A model generated the notes under the pieces. That model saw only the letters and a list, made by a program, of their open reading frames with translations, searched no databases and had not been told where the DNA came from. A program made the translations under genes and the position numbers. A stretch of 48,973 bases of DNA, from contig JACWML010000012.1 in the NCBI GenBank assembly GCA_015661395.1, positions 1 through 48,973 of the forward strand, written 5' to 3'. Of the stretch, positions 8,377-18,404 are shown piece by piece; within the stretch, counting starts at the first letter, position 1, and each line of letters opens with the position of its first letter. Source of the DNA: Methanomicrobia archaeon. Lineage in GTDB: Archaea > Halobacteriota > Bog-38 > Methanoflorentales > Methanoflorentaceae.

Positions 8377-8826
8377 TTACGGGATTTGTATTGGTCCCTC
8401 CTCTTTGACCGAATTCATGATAATATTGATCGTTAGGTCGTTTATCCCTAACGGAGATACGTGCTCTTTTAATATGCTCCGCAAATGGTCGTAATCCGTT
8501 GCAGCGATTGAGAATTCTAGGTTGTGGTCGCCCGAAATCTGGTTGATTTGATACACCGATTCTATCTTTTGAAGCTCTTTAATGTAGGCGTCCAGATTTT
8601 TCGGATCGATCTTCGCAAACGCGCGGGCATTGCAGTTGAGTCCAACTTTCTCCTTGTTTATCACAGCGGAGTAACCCTTGATTACGCCCTCGTCTTCCAT
8701 GATGGAGATGCGATCACGTATTGTCGATTCTGATCTGTTTAGCGCTCTGGCAATGTCCTTATACGTCATGCGAGCGTCTTTTTGGAGCAAGTACAAAATC
8801 TTCTTATTGATGTCATCGATACGCAT
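8377..8826 (-). CDS. Lrp/AsnC-family transcriptional regulator
   Basis: 149 residues. Residues 1-55 are the winged helix (DDINKKILYLLQKDARMTY.DIARALNRSESTIRDRISIMEDEGVIKGY); residues 65-145 are the RAM/AsnC effector domain (ISGDHNLEFSIAATDYDHL). Such proteins bind DNA as dimers or octamers and sense amino acids or related ligands. The ATG is preceded by AGGTGAT at the ideal distance and by a TATA box (minus strand CGTATATAAGG, 8866-8876). It is divergent from mtxX with a 160-bp shared upstream region, so it may regulate mtxX and itself; this is inference. Confidence 0.93.
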   Translation of the reverse strand: MRIDDINKKILYLLQKDARMTYKDIARALNRSESTIRDRISIMEDEGVIKGYSAVINKEKVGLNCNARAFAKIDPKNLDAYIKELQKIESVYQINQISGDHNLEFSIAATDYDHLRSILKEHVSPLGINDLTINIIMNSVKEEGPIQIP

Positions 8827-8865
8827 CCCATCACCTTTTGCCTATTTTAGCCACTTTGCGGCCTT

Positions 8866-8877
8866 GCCTTATATACG
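8866..8877 (-). promoter_or_regulatory. TATA box of the Lrp-family gene
   Basis: Minus-strand CGTATATAAGG, about 45 bp before the ATG, gives a leader of about 20 bases carrying AGGTGAT. The plus strand has its own weaker element (gggtttatc, about 8927-8935) for the divergent gene. Confidence 0.55.
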
Positions 8878-8986
8878 TATTGTCCGCCTTTTGCTGTGAC
8901 AGCACGCGTGGCAGAGCGATGCAAAAGGGTTTATCAGCATATCGGCGTTCATGCAATACAAAGAAGCATATTGTCACGGTGTAACG

Positions 8987-9799
8987 ATGGCGCGCGATAT
9001 CTTGAGGAAGCTTGAGCGCTGCGCCGCGCAATCCCGGAGCCGAGTTGGCATCGGAGTCAGAAATGCAAATACGCAGCTCATGCGCGGAGTAGCGAGGGCC
9101 AGCCGCTTCTCCGATGTTGTGCTCGTCGGGGATGTTGAAAGAGCGGGACGAGAGGTCGTAAAAACCGCTGAGCCAGAGCAAAAACTCGTCGAAATGCTTG
9201 TTGACGGCGCGATTGACGCAGCCGTAAGGGGCACGACAAGTGCACGAAAGACGCTGCTGCACCTCAAACTGCAGATTGGAGTCCGTCACGTGTGTCGGTC
9301 AGCGCTGCTCTCGACCGCAGCCGGCAAGCAATTCTTTTTGCTTCCGGTAGGTATCGATGAAGGCACATCGACAATCGCACGCGCTCATTTGGTCACACAG
9401 ACAGCACATCTCCTAACCGGGCTCAACGTACGCCCGAAAGTAGGTGTTTTGTCGGGCGGGAGATTTGAGGATAAAGGCCGGACGGAGGCCGTTGATCGGA
9501 CACTTACAAGCGCAGAGGCGTTAACCGAGCAGCTCCGCGGCGCTGGCCTTGATGCAACGAACTACAACATTCTTATTGAAGACGCGACAGAATCATCGAA
9601 CATACTCGTTGCGCCAGACGGGGTTAGCGGCAACCTAATTTTTCGCACGCTCGTGTTTCTAGGAAGCGGCAAGGGACACGGCGCGCCTTTTTTTGGCATT
9701 CCCTACACGTTCGTTGATACCTCCCGCTCTGGAGCTGCATTCGGCGATGCCATCATCATGGCTGGTGCCCTCAGTAATCTCGCGCATAATCTAAGCTAG
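8987..9799 (+). CDS. mtxX: Methanogenesis marker protein 4 (MtxX-like)
   Basis: 270 residues from ATG 8987; ATG 8951 is rejected because the TATA-like element near 8930 would put transcription start downstream of it, and GGTG precedes 8987. The order VGIGVRNANTQLMRGV, VVLVGDVERAG, GAIDAAVRGT, FFLLPVGIDEGT, VLSGGR.EDKGR and SGNLIFRTLVFLGSGKGHGAP matches the MtxX family, annotated as a putative methyltransferase subunit or methanogenesis marker 4 and related in fold to phosphate acetyltransferases. Its reaction is not established. Presence in the window, together with ftr and mtd, supports a methanogen-type C1 metabolism. Confidence 0.85.
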   Translation: MARDILRKLERCAAQSRSRVGIGVRNANTQLMRGVARASRFSDVVLVGDVERAGREVVKTAEPEQKLVEMLVDGAIDAAVRGTTSARKTLLHLKLQIGVRHVCRSALLSTAAGKQFFLLPVGIDEGTSTIARAHLVTQTAHLLTGLNVRPKVGVLSGGRFEDKGRTEAVDRTLTSAEALTEQLRGAGLDATNYNILIEDATESSNILVAPDGVSGNLIFRTLVFLGSGKGHGAPFFGIPYTFVDTSRSGAAFGDAIIMAGALSNLAHNLS

Positions 9800-10042
9800 T
9801 TGCCTCGATTTGGAAAAGTTCTACGGAGAAAAAGTGCGGCGCGAGGGTCTCCGGACTGAGCTCAAAGCACACTGAACGGAGCGTGTGGCGGGTTGTCGCA
9901 GCGCCTAAGTGCTCGGCGCTGCTGTCGGCGCTGCGTGCCAACGAGAGCTCTTGAGTTTTGATACCAAGGACGTCGCGTTCGGCAAGATACTTTCAATAGA
10001 CTTCAAATCATACCGGTAAGGCAGAAAAACGTCTGGCAGAAC

Positions 10043-12420
10043 ATGCGCGAGAACACCGTTACCTTAAGGATACTTGGCATGACGTGCACGATGTGTGCAC
10101 TGACGATTGAGAGACAGCTCCTCGGTCAACGCGGGGTTGCAAGCGCCACCGTCAACTTTGCACTGGGGCAAGCTACGATAACGTATGATGCTGACACGGT
10201 TGCCCCTAAACAGCTCGTGCAGGCCATACGAGATGTAGGCTATGACGTCGACACGGAGCGTGCAGAACTTGAAGTCGTGGGCATCGTGTGCGCCTCGTGC
10301 GTTATGGCGATCGAGACAGCCTTGAAAGAAATTCCAGGCGTCATCGATGAGAGCGTGAACCCGGTGACTGCTAAGGCGGTCATCGACTATGATCCCTCGA
10401 TCGTGACTGTTGACAAGCTCATACAAACAATACGAAACACAGGCTATGACGTCACAGAAGTCCCGCAAACAGCGGAAACGGCACGGCTTGACAGGGAACG
10501 GGCGTCTCGAGAACGTGAGATCGCACAGTATCGAAATCGCTTCATTTTCACGATAGCCTTCGGTTGGGGATGCTCGCTCCGTACGTCGCTTCCATTCCGG
10601 TGTTCTTTATGAACCCCGTGTTCCAGTTTTTGGTCACGACTCCGGTCATGATTATCGTTGGCTATGGCTTTTACCGGAGGGCACTCATCTCGGTCGCGCA
10701 CAGGGGCGCGAATATGGACGTTCTTATTTCGTTGGGGACGCTCGCCGCATATGCGTACAGTACGGCGACCACCTTTTTCATTTCTGGGTACACGTATTTC
10801 GACACCTCAGTGTTCATATTCGCGTTCGTGCTCCTCGGCCGCTATCTTGAAGCTCGTGCGAAAGGCAGTACGTCTGAGGCAATACGGACGCTTTTGCAGC
10901 TGAAGCCGGAATTTGCCATCGTCATCACGGAGGAGGGGGAGCAGTCGGTCCCGGCTGACGAAGTCCGGGTCGGCGATATTGTGCTTGTTCGCTCGGGGAC
11001 AAAGATTCCGGTTGACGGTATCGTCGCTGAAGGGCAGTCTGCCGTTGATGAGTCTTTACTTACCGGCGAAGCTGTGCCCGTCGATAAACAGCCCGGGGAT
11101 GAAGTGATCGGTGCGACGATCAATCGTGAAGGACTGCTGAAAATAAAGGCGACGAAGGTCGGGGCAGACACCACGTTAGCACAGATTATCCGGCTTGTGG
11201 ATATGGCACAAACGTCAAAAGCGCCCATACAGCGGTTTGCAGATCGAGCGGCAAGCTATTTTGTTCCGGGCGTAGTAGCAGCAGCTATTCTCACATTTGG
11301 GGCATGGACGTTTTTGGGGCTCCCGTCGAATGATGTCCTCTTGCGTACGATCGCTGTACTCGTTATCGCCTGCCCGTGCGCGTTGGGGCTGGCGACGCCA
11401 ACCGCAGTGATGGTCGGAACAGGTCTCGGTGCCGAAAACGGCATTCTGATCAAAGGGGGTGAATACCTTGAGCGTGCCGAGGACATCGATACAATCGTGT
11501 TTGATAAGACCGGAACGCTAACCGAGGGCGTTCTCACAGTGACAAACGTCTTTAGTGACACGTCATTGTCGGAAGCAGACATCCTGCGGCTCGCCGCCAG
11601 CGCCGAGCGGGGCTCCGAACATCCGCTCGCTCAAGCCGTATTACGCCGTGCTGCAGAAATGGGCGTAGACTCAAGCCCTCCACAGGATTTCAAAGCCATG
11701 GGGGGGCAGGGGGTTACCGCGTCAGTAAATGGCGCCGAGGTAGCCCTTGGCAATAAGGCGCTCATGGACGCACGCGGTATAGAAGTCAAACAGGGTGCCA
11801 AGATCCGCGAATTCGAGGCGCAAGGGAAGACTGTCATGCTGCTTGCGGTAAACGGTACGTTAGCAGGAGGCATTGCGCTAGCGGACAGAGTTCGAGCCGA
11901 AGCTGCGGGTGTTGTCACGGAACTACAGGACATGGGAATTCAATCAGGCATGCTTACGGGCGACAATCAGGCGGCCGCGCGTGCAATCGCAACGCAGATC
12001 GGAATCCGAAGCGTGCACGCTGAAGTGCTCCCGCAGGACAAAACCGCTGAAATTGCACGTTTTATGGAGGGTGGCAATGTCGTGGCCATGGTAGGTGATG
12101 GCATCAACGACGCAGCTGCGTTAGCTGAGGCCGATGTCGGCATTGCAATTGGTACAGGCACCGACGTTGCCATTGAAGCATCAGATATCACACTGCTGCA
12201 AGCTGACTTGCGCGGCGTCGTGGCTAGCATTAAGCTCTCAAAAAGGACGATGACGACGATTCGTCAGAACTTCGGCTGGGCGCTTGTTTACAATTCAATC
12301 GGTATCCCGATAGCGGCGCTGGGGTTTCTACGCCCTGAGTTCGCAGCAGCGGCCATGGCGATGAGTTCGGTATCGGTCGTCGCGAACTCATTGCGCCTCA
12401 AACGATACAAGCTCCACTGA
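10043..12420 (+). CDS. copA: Cu(I)-exporting P1B-type ATPase, interrupted by one frameshift
   Basis: Exports Cu(I) across the membrane. The first frame (10043-10612) holds two heavy-metal-binding domains with CTMC (residues 15-18) and CASC (83-86). The second frame (to 12420) holds the transmembrane and catalytic parts: LLTGEAVP, the CPC motif [32 protein letters not shown] and [10 protein letters not shown]. The frames meet at a G4 run (10566-10569) inside the first membrane helix. One extra G would restore a single frame of 792 residues, the normal length, reading [21 protein letters not shown]. This could be a sequencing error, a real mutation or programmed slippage giving a free two-domain chaperone. 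No copper regulator lies next to it. Confidence 0.9.
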
Positions 12421-12560
12421 ACAGCTTCGAGGGTTGCGTCGACTCGCTCGTATAAGCGTGATCCGATCAAGCCACGCCGCCGCCATCTAGGGCCACACAA
12501 TCATTCCATAAGTTTTTTCTGCGCTTCGCGAGCCGTTATGCGGGGTGAGACGCTAGCTTT

Positions 12561-13412
12561 ATGAGAGCGTCTCTTCATAGGACTGTTGATTGGATGGCAC
12601 AGGCACAGATGGGGACGCGCTCTAGAACGGGCTCAGCGCACCGCTCAAAGCTTTTGTATCACGGGGCGATCATAGACGCACATAATCACATCGGCATGGA
12701 CGTAGAGGGAGTCACGCAGCAGCCCCAATCCCTTCTGCGTAAGATGGAACAATCGCACGTTCAAAAGTGCATAATCTTCCCGTTTAACGAGATTAAGCCT
12801 GGCAAAGCGTTCTCAACTGCAAATGATTACATCGCGAAAGTCGTCGCAGCTCACCCTGAAAAATTCATCGGATTTGCCCGCACCGACCCTCAGCATCCAC
12901 TCGCAGTCGATGAGGTCCGGCGAGCGGTAAAGCAGCTGGGGTTGAAAGGGCTGAAACTTCACCCGCGCAGCCAGCTGTTCAATCCATCTGATGAGCAAGC
13001 GCAGCCGATACTTGAGGCGTGTGTCAGGCTCCGTGTGCCGATACTATTTCATTCCGGCTACGCGTACGATCCGATTCCACCAATGATTGCTCGTGTGGCG
13101 CAAAGCTTTCCCGAGCTCTCGATTATCATGGGCCACATGGGTTGCTCAGAAGTCTGTACTCCAACTGGCGTCGAAGAAGCCATTCAAGTCGCGCGCGGCA
13201 ACGACAACGTTTATTTAGAGACCTCTCGCGTCATGCTTGCGTCTTGCATTGTCAAAGCCGTTCAGGTTGTTGGGGATACTCGGGTGTTGTTTGGCTCTGA
13301 TACGCCGTACGGTTCGCAACTGGATGAAATAACGACGATTCTGCGAACGGGATTATCGGAAACGTCTCTGAGCCGGGTTTTCTCGCAAAACATTAAGGAA
13401 CTGCTCCGCTAG
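12561..13412 (+). CDS. Amidohydrolase-2 family metal-dependent hydrolase
   Basis: 283 residues. The TIM-barrel metal site is visible: DAHNH near residue 41-45, K-x-H in LKGLKLHP, LFHSG (metal His), IIMGHMG and the FGSDTPYG strand with the catalytic Asp. The family hydrolyses or decarboxylates cyclic or carboxylated substrates; the substrate cannot be told. The first 30 or so residues are basic and poorly conserved, so the true start may be downstream of ATG 12561. It is separate from copA (140 bp) and shares no obvious operon. Confidence 0.87.
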   Translation: MRASLHRTVDWMAQAQMGTRSRTGSAHRSKLLYHGAIIDAHNHIGMDVEGVTQQPQSLLRKMEQSHVQKCIIFPFNEIKPGKAFSTANDYIAKVVAAHPEKFIGFARTDPQHPLAVDEVRRAVKQLGLKGLKLHPRSQLFNPSDEQAQPILEACVRLRVPILFHSGYAYDPIPPMIARVAQSFPELSIIMGHMGCSEVCTPTGVEEAIQVARGNDNVYLETSRVMLASCIVKAVQVVGDTRVLFGSDTPYGSQLDEITTILRTGLSETSLSRVFSQNIKELLR

Positions 13413-13484
13413 GTCGCTGCGAGGGGGCCGACGTGACTTACGCATTCGAAAGTGCTTTATAAGTCAGAAGAGCACTTATCGCAC

Positions 13485-13964
13485 ATGGGCTCAGTCGACG
13501 ACTACATCGCGCAAGCGATCGACCGCTTGAACAGCGACGACATAGGCGCAGCGATTCAGATGTATCGTGAAGCGCTCAAACTAGACCCGAGCGATCCTAC
13601 GGCTCTGACTGGACTGGGGGCTGCACTTGACGAGTCAGGAGAGCTAGAAAGCGCGATAGATTGTTACCAAAAAGCGCTAAAAGCGGCCCCTGATGATGTT
13701 ATTGCGCACAGCGGCCTAGGCGTCGTCTATGAGCAACAGGGCAATATTGATCGTGCGACGCGGGAGTATCGTGCTGCATTGTCACTTGACCAACAAACTG
13801 CCTCCTTACACATCGCCTACGCTCGAGAGCGGCATAAAAAAAGCCTCTTAAGGGAAAAAGAAGGTTACGAATCAAAAGTCAAAGAGCTCGCAGAACTCAT
13901 CGATCGCTACGCGAGCACCACTGAAGCGGTCGATCGAGACGTCGCGGAGGACTTTCCACAGTAA
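13485..13964 (+). CDS. Short TPR protein with C-terminal coiled coil
   Basis: 159 residues from ATG 13485. The TATA element gctttataag ends about 25 bp before it, so the transcript is probably leaderless and the in-frame GTG at 13452 is inside the promoter. Three TPR units follow (AIQMYREALKLDPSDPTALTG; AIDCYQKALKAAPDDVIAHSG; ATREYRAALSLDQQTASLHI), then a Lys/Glu-rich helix likely to form a coiled coil. TrmO-FmdE follows after 38 bp, so they may be co-transcribed. Partner unknown. Confidence 0.85.
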   Translation: MGSVDDYIAQAIDRLNSDDIGAAIQMYREALKLDPSDPTALTGLGAALDESGELESAIDCYQKALKAAPDDVIAHSGLGVVYEQQGNIDRATREYRAALSLDQQTASLHIAYARERHKKSLLREKEGYESKVKELAELIDRYASTTEAVDRDVAEDFPQ

Positions 13965-14002
13965 CTGACCAGAACCGCCTTGACGTAGTGAGGGGGGTTG
14001 CT

Positions 14003-14797
14003 ATGTACGACCTAAAGCCCATCGGCACGGTGCAGTCGACAGTGACGCAATCACGTGATATGCCGCTGCAGGGTGTTCCGGCAGTCATCAACGTTTTTGA
14101 CGAGTTTCTGGAGGGGCTGACAGGCATAGAGAGCGACACCCACATAAATGTCATCGGCTGGTTTGACAAGGCTGATAGAACGCCGCTGATGGTAAGGCCA
14201 CGAAAAATAAGCCCTCAGCTCGAAAAGCGGGGCGTCTTCTCTCTGCGCTCGCCTGCACGGCCAAATCCATTGTCTCTCACAGCCACACGGCTACTGAAGG
14301 TGGATGGCCCACTCCTTTACGTCGAACCGCTTGACCTTATCGACGGATCACCGGTCGTGGACATAAAGCCGTATTCAGCCGGATGGGACACCATTTTTTG
14401 GGCAAGAGACGTGCACTCTGCGTTGATAACTCAACATATGGCCGAGGAGCAAGTGCTCGCGGAGCTTTTCCGAGAAGCGTTTAATTTTCACGGGGAAAAA
14501 TGCGCGGCGATAGCAGTTTCAGCGAAGATCGCGTACGATGCTGCACAGGCGCTTGAAACAAGCGTGCGCGATATCCGTCTCCGGCTTCCGCGAAACGTAA
14601 ACCCTCACTTAGCTGATGGTCTCGTTGGTGTGTCAAGAGCTACAATGGGCAATGCCAGGCTCACATTTTCCGAAGATCCGGACGTTCGTATTTGGACCGC
14701 CACACGGTCAGTTAGCTATCGTGTGTTCGACGTGTCTGGCTCAGATGCGCAACGCGTTCTTCGAATGAGCTCCGACCAACTTTTCTCGAAGCGGTAA
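14003..14797 (+). CDS. TrmO-type tRNA methyltransferase fused to an FmdE-like domain
   Basis: 264 residues from ATG 14003, just after GAGGGGGG (the GTG at 13988 is part of that region). Residues 5-130 are TrmO (UPF0066), which N6-methylates threonylcarbamoyl-A37 of tRNA using SAM: INVFDEFLEGLTGIE, RGVFSLRSPARPNPLSLTA and DLIDGSPVVDIKPY. Residues 145-264 resemble FmdE (FHGEKCAAIAVSAKIAYDAA...DGLVGVSRATMGNARLTF). The FmdE Cys positions are mostly lost: the HGHxCPG loop reads HGEKCAA and the second cysteine before DGLVG is replaced. So the C-terminal part may keep the fold without the metal or redox chemistry. Confidence 0.85.
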   Translation: MYDLKPIGTVQSTVTQSRDMPLQGVPAVINVFDEFLEGLTGIESDTHINVIGWFDKADRTPLMVRPRKISPQLEKRGVFSLRSPARPNPLSLTATRLLKVDGPLLYVEPLDLIDGSPVVDIKPYSAGWDTIFWARDVHSALITQHMAEEQVLAELFREAFNFHGEKCAAIAVSAKIAYDAAQALETSVRDIRLRLPRNVNPHLADGLVGVSRATMGNARLTFSEDPDVRIWTATRSVSYRVFDVSGSDAQRVLRMSSDQLFSKR

Positions 14798-14953
14798 CTT
14801 GCGTTGAGCGTTCCGTGTTGCACTGGTTTGAGCACATTGAGGTGCTTGCCCTCGCCACAGGGAGAAGGAGGAGAGGCTCCGCTGCAAGCGCTGGCCTAGG
14901 GCGCCGCACTTGTGATGCCAAAGTATTATATTTTCTCCGCGCGACGTAGTTGT

Positions 14954-15583
14954 ATGGAAGAAGATCTCTCTGTGCGCGTGACGTACCTGAGCCACTCATG
15001 TTTTGAGGTGCAAGACGTCGATCACACGCTCCTGATTGATCCATTTTTTAGCAAAGAAAACCCAAACGCGCCCATTTACGCCGGAAAACCCGATGTCGTG
15101 CTTATCACCCACGAGCACTTCGACCACACGACCGCCGAGAAGTTTAGCGCGACGGTAGTCGTTCCGCCAACTATGGCAGGAAGATTCCGCAAGACGGTTG
15201 TTATGGAACGCGGGCAAACTAGGCTTGTTGAAGGGGTTCGCGTGACAATGGTTGGTGCGAGCCATCATCAGAGCAAGTACCCAACCGGTTACGTCTTCGA
15301 ACTCGGCGGCGTTCGATTCGCACATCTCGGCGACACCTATTTGGATGGCGTTCAACCTTTGGAAAACGTCGACGTGCTGTTCATTCCAATAGGCGGCTTT
15401 TTCACGATGGACGTAGAAGAGGCGCTCGAAGCACTCGACATCATTAAGCCCGATACCGCCATTCCGATGCACTTCAACACATTCAGTCAGATCAAAGCAG
15501 ATCCGCAGCGATTCAAGCAACTAGCCGAAAACGCAGGCCACCGGGTCACCGTGCTTTCGGTAGGGGAGACGGTGGCCTTCTAG
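14954..15583 (+). CDS. UPF0173-type metal-dependent hydrolase (metallo-beta-lactamase fold)
   Basis: 209 residues from ATG 14954. The TATA-like gtattatatttt lies about 24 bp upstream, so the message is likely leaderless; GTG 14912 would precede the promoter. Metal ligands are visible: THEHFDHT (H-x-H-x-D-H), GASHHQS, HLGDTYLDG and the final MHFNTF. UPF0173 enzymes are small cytosolic hydrolases of unknown substrate, length about 210-230, which matches. It is not coupled to its neighbours. Confidence 0.9.
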   Translation: MEEDLSVRVTYLSHSCFEVQDVDHTLLIDPFFSKENPNAPIYAGKPDVVLITHEHFDHTTAEKFSATVVVPPTMAGRFRKTVVMERGQTRLVEGVRVTMVGASHHQSKYPTGYVFELGGVRFAHLGDTYLDGVQPLENVDVLFIPIGGFFTMDVEEALEALDIIKPDTAIPMHFNTFSQIKADPQRFKQLAENAGHRVTVLSVGETVAF

Positions 15584-15958
15584 ACCGATCTTGTCGTGCG
15601 ATTCTGCGGGCCGCAACGCCTGAGGTCGACTGAGCTGTCTCCGGTGGAAGGGATAGGGCAATTGATGGTACATTACCGCGTTTGCCTAGCATCGGACACG
15701 CTTTGCTTAGCGGCCTGATCCGAAGCGTTTCACTGCAATGATCGAGCGCATTTTGCGCGCGCATATGCCCGCTCGCTCGCTTTGTGCAGCCTTTGCTGTT
15801 GATCGATCTTGCGCGGGCGGAGCATTCCGTCCTTGAGTCGAGAGGACTGAGGTTCACCAGACGAGAGAATCCTCCTCATGCATTTGTGTTTTTTTGGGCG
15901 TGCCACCACAAAAGAAAATGCGCTATTGGACGCTGTGATCCGAGCTCCGAAAGAGGAC
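15584..15958. other. Intergenic stretch between two convergent genes
   Basis: No frame with a protein-like composition is seen on either strand. A T7 run near 15890 on the plus strand might end transcription of the upstream hydrolase. No tRNA-like or repeat element was recognised. Confidence 0.4.
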
Positions 15959-18367
15959 CTAGCTGGTCTCGTAATATGCCGATGCGAGTTTGCGAATCGT
16001 CTGTGCGGTCTGTTTGCCGACGCCTCGCACCTTCGTGAGCTCTTGAGTCTGCGCGCGAAAAATGGTTTCAACGGAGCCGAAATGTTCCAACAGGGCGCGG
16101 GCAGTAGCGGGCCCTATCGAGGGAATTGCAGCGATGACGTATTCTTGCTGCTCTTGAAACGTCTTTAGGATCTTCTTTCCGTGCACTTTGGGAGTTCGCT
16201 TTTTCTCCAGTTGTTCTCGTTCGGCTATCGCAAAAAGTAGCCTGGCCGTTTCGGCGGCGTCGCGTGAGCCTATTATCGGCACCCCCAAATCCACAGTAAT
16301 AGCTGCTAGCATGCCACGGATCGCATTAGGGTGCACATCTGTCTGGGTGAAGAGGTCAGGTCCTTCGATGACGATGAGAGGGCGTTCGTAGTTTGTGGCG
16401 AGCTCTTGGATTTGAGCTAGAAGATCACGCCCCGTCAGCGAGGCAGTGAAGTCACGGTCAGTTTTCCGCTCGACAGCGACACGGTCACTCATGACGTAGT
16501 CGGCGACAGGAAGCGTACGACGGTCAACGATTGCCCCAAGCGCTTCAAGCTCTTCTATAACGCCCGATCGAGCTTCTCGCTGATCAGCGACAATCCGTAT
16601 CGCGCTCGTGCCTATCTTTCTTTCGTGGGAATCAAAGTCCAATAGCGTCTTTTGTTGCTCTTCAGAGATAGCGCCCGCCGTTTCGTTTGCAGTGTGAGGA
16701 TCTCGATCTTGATTTTGAGTGCCTCTAGCGTCATGTTCCGCGTGGAAGCTGCACTGGGTCTCCAGTCGTGCGTCTATTGATGCGAGATCGTCTGCGTCAC
16801 TCAGCGGCGTTCGACGAGCTAATCGTCCGCGCCGGCTTTCTGCATCAATTTGAACGAGCTCCGCGACGGGAGCGTGCTTTGCACTCATACGCCTCATTTC
16901 GGCACTCATCACGCGCTTTTTTCGGGTGCTCGAAAAGCTGTACGTTTCGTCCCGTGTACCTTTTGTTACCAGAACTACTACACGACCGGCTCGTCTCCTC
17001 CCCGTGCGGCCCTCGCGCTGGATGCTGCGGATTGCAGAGGGAATAGGCTCGTAAAATACCACCATGTCGGTAGCAGGGATGTCCAAGCCCTCCTCTGCAA
17101 CGCTCGTAGCGACGATGACGTTGTATGTCCCACTTACGAACTCTGTTACGAGCTGCACCTGTTCCCTCTGCGAGAGGCCTTTTTGCCCGTCCTTCTTTGC
17201 TTGGCCGACGAATTTCTCTGCCCGGATGTCCCGCATCGCGTTGAGCGTATTTTTGACGACTTCGGCGGTATCTCGGTAGTTCGTGAATACGATGATTCGT
17301 GAATCGGGTTTGCGTGCCAGTTGCTGCGCGACGACGTCTTTCAAGGCTCCGAGCTTTGGATGCATTTCGTCAAGACGGTTTGTAAGCGTCATGGCCGCCT
17401 TTACGTGATCATCGGCGACGAGGCTTCTCGCTGCTTTGCTGCCCTTTTTTGACTGCGCTTCTCTGTTTAGCCGCTCGAAGTACTTGCGCGTCGGCACGAT
17501 GCCCTGTGTCTCAATCAATCCTATAGCGTGCCGTAACTTGATCACCTCAGCAACCAGAGACATCGCCCTGTAGTTCCTATCGGTGGCGACTTTGTGCTGT
17601 ATCTTGATCAGTTCGGACGTAGAGACCCATTCGCTGAATACAACTTTCAACTTCATAAGCTGGCGCAGCCGCTGCGCCGCGGCTTGCTTGAGATCCCGCT
17701 GAATGGTTTCCATCTGGGCCGGCAGAGAAAGTCTGTGGGTCTCTATATTCTTCTCGTGCGTGTACGGATACACATCAGGATCAGATTCGGTGCGGATCTC
17801 GATATTATCAATGAACAGGCTCTCGCTCACTTCGTGGATTTTCTCAACGGTGCCGCCAGGAGAGGCGGTCATGCCGAGGATAAGGGGGTCGGGTACCTGC
17901 TCGACGTACGTGCTGGCGATGAAGCGATACGCATAGTTGCCCACCGCGCGGTGCGCCTCGTCAAAGATGATGAGTTTCACGTCAGAAAGAGCGATCCTCG
18001 CCTTCTTGAGATCGTTTTCAATGACTTGAGGTGTCGAAACGATCGCTTGCTGCTGCTGCTTCCATAGTTCTCTTCGCTTATCGGGAGGAATCTCTCCCGT
18101 GAAGATGGTCGTCTCTGCGAGTAGGTGTGAGCGCAAAAACGCAGCGTGCTGCTCGACAAGGGGCTTTGTTGGCGCCAGAAATAAAGCCCGCCCGCCATTT
18201 TCGAGGCGTTTAGCGATGACGAGCAGCGCTACGATGGTTTTGCCAAGCCCTGTTGGCAGCACAATCATAGTGGAGGCGCGCGCGGCAGATTCGGCAAGCG
18301 CGAGTTGATATGCACGGGCCTCTACCGAATCATGGACGATTAATTTATGGTCAACGTAGTCTCGCAT
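15959..18367 (-). CDS. hef: Hef helicase-nuclease (archaeal FANCM/XPF homologue)
   Basis: 802 residues, full length. It processes stalled and branched replication forks. Order: SF2 helicase with Walker A LPTGLGKT (about 37-44), DEAH in IIFDEAHRAVGNYAY, GMTASPGG, and a C-terminal helicase lobe ending QREGRTGRRRAG; an acidic linker; an XPF/ERCC4 nuclease (about 592-745) with VADQREARSG and DYVMSDRVAVERKTDRDF (GDY/ERK catalytic pattern, with Ala in place of Gly before D-Y); and a tandem helix-hairpin-helix (748-802, IPSIGPATARALLEHFGS, VRGVGKQTAQTI). The start ATG 18367 is supported by a TATA box at 18392-18404. It is divergent from pyrE. Confidence 0.97.
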   Translation of the reverse strand: MRDYVDHKLIVHDSVEARAYQLALAESAARASTMIVLPTGLGKTIVALLVIAKRLENGGRALFLAPTKPLVEQHAAFLRSHLLAETTIFTGEIPPDKRRELWKQQQQAIVSTPQVIENDLKKARIALSDVKLIIFDEAHRAVGNYAYRFIASTYVEQVPDPLILGMTASPGGTVEKIHEVSESLFIDNIEIRTESDPDVYPYTHEKNIETHRLSLPAQMETIQRDLKQAAAQRLRQLMKLKVVFSEWVSTSELIKIQHKVATDRNYRAMSLVAEVIKLRHAIGLIETQGIVPTRKYFERLNREAQSKKGSKAARSLVADDHVKAAMTLTNRLDEMHPKLGALKDVVAQQLARKPDSRIIVFTNYRDTAEVVKNTLNAMRDIRAEKFVGQAKKDGQKGLSQREQVQLVTEFVSGTYNVIVATSVAEEGLDIPATDMVVFYEPIPSAIRSIQREGRTGRRRAGRVVVLVTKGTRDETYSFSSTRKKRVMSAEMRRMSAKHAPVAELVQIDAESRRGRLARRTPLSDADDLASIDARLETQCSFHAEHDARGTQNQDRDPHTANETAGAISEEQQKTLLDFDSHERKIGTSAIRIVADQREARSGVIEELEALGAIVDRRTLPVADYVMSDRVAVERKTDRDFTASLTGRDLLAQIQELATNYERPLIVIEGPDLFTQTDVHPNAIRGMLAAITVDLGVPIIGSRDAAETARLLFAIAEREQLEKKRTPKVHGKKILKTFQEQQEYVIAAIPSIGPATARALLEHFGSVETIFRAQTQELTKVRGVGKQTAQTIRKLASAYYETS

Positions 18368-18391
18368 TCCCGTCTCTAATTTGACTCAAGC

Positions 18392-18404
18392 GCTATTATA
18401 AGTA
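18392..18404 (-). promoter_or_regulatory. TATA box of hef
   Basis: Minus-strand TACTTATAATAGC is about 31 bp upstream of the hef ATG, predicting a leader of only a few bases. Confidence 0.55.

Noticed and set aside
9800-10042. Possible small gene before copA
   Set aside because: No frame with a start and protein-like composition; likely only upstream sequence of copA.
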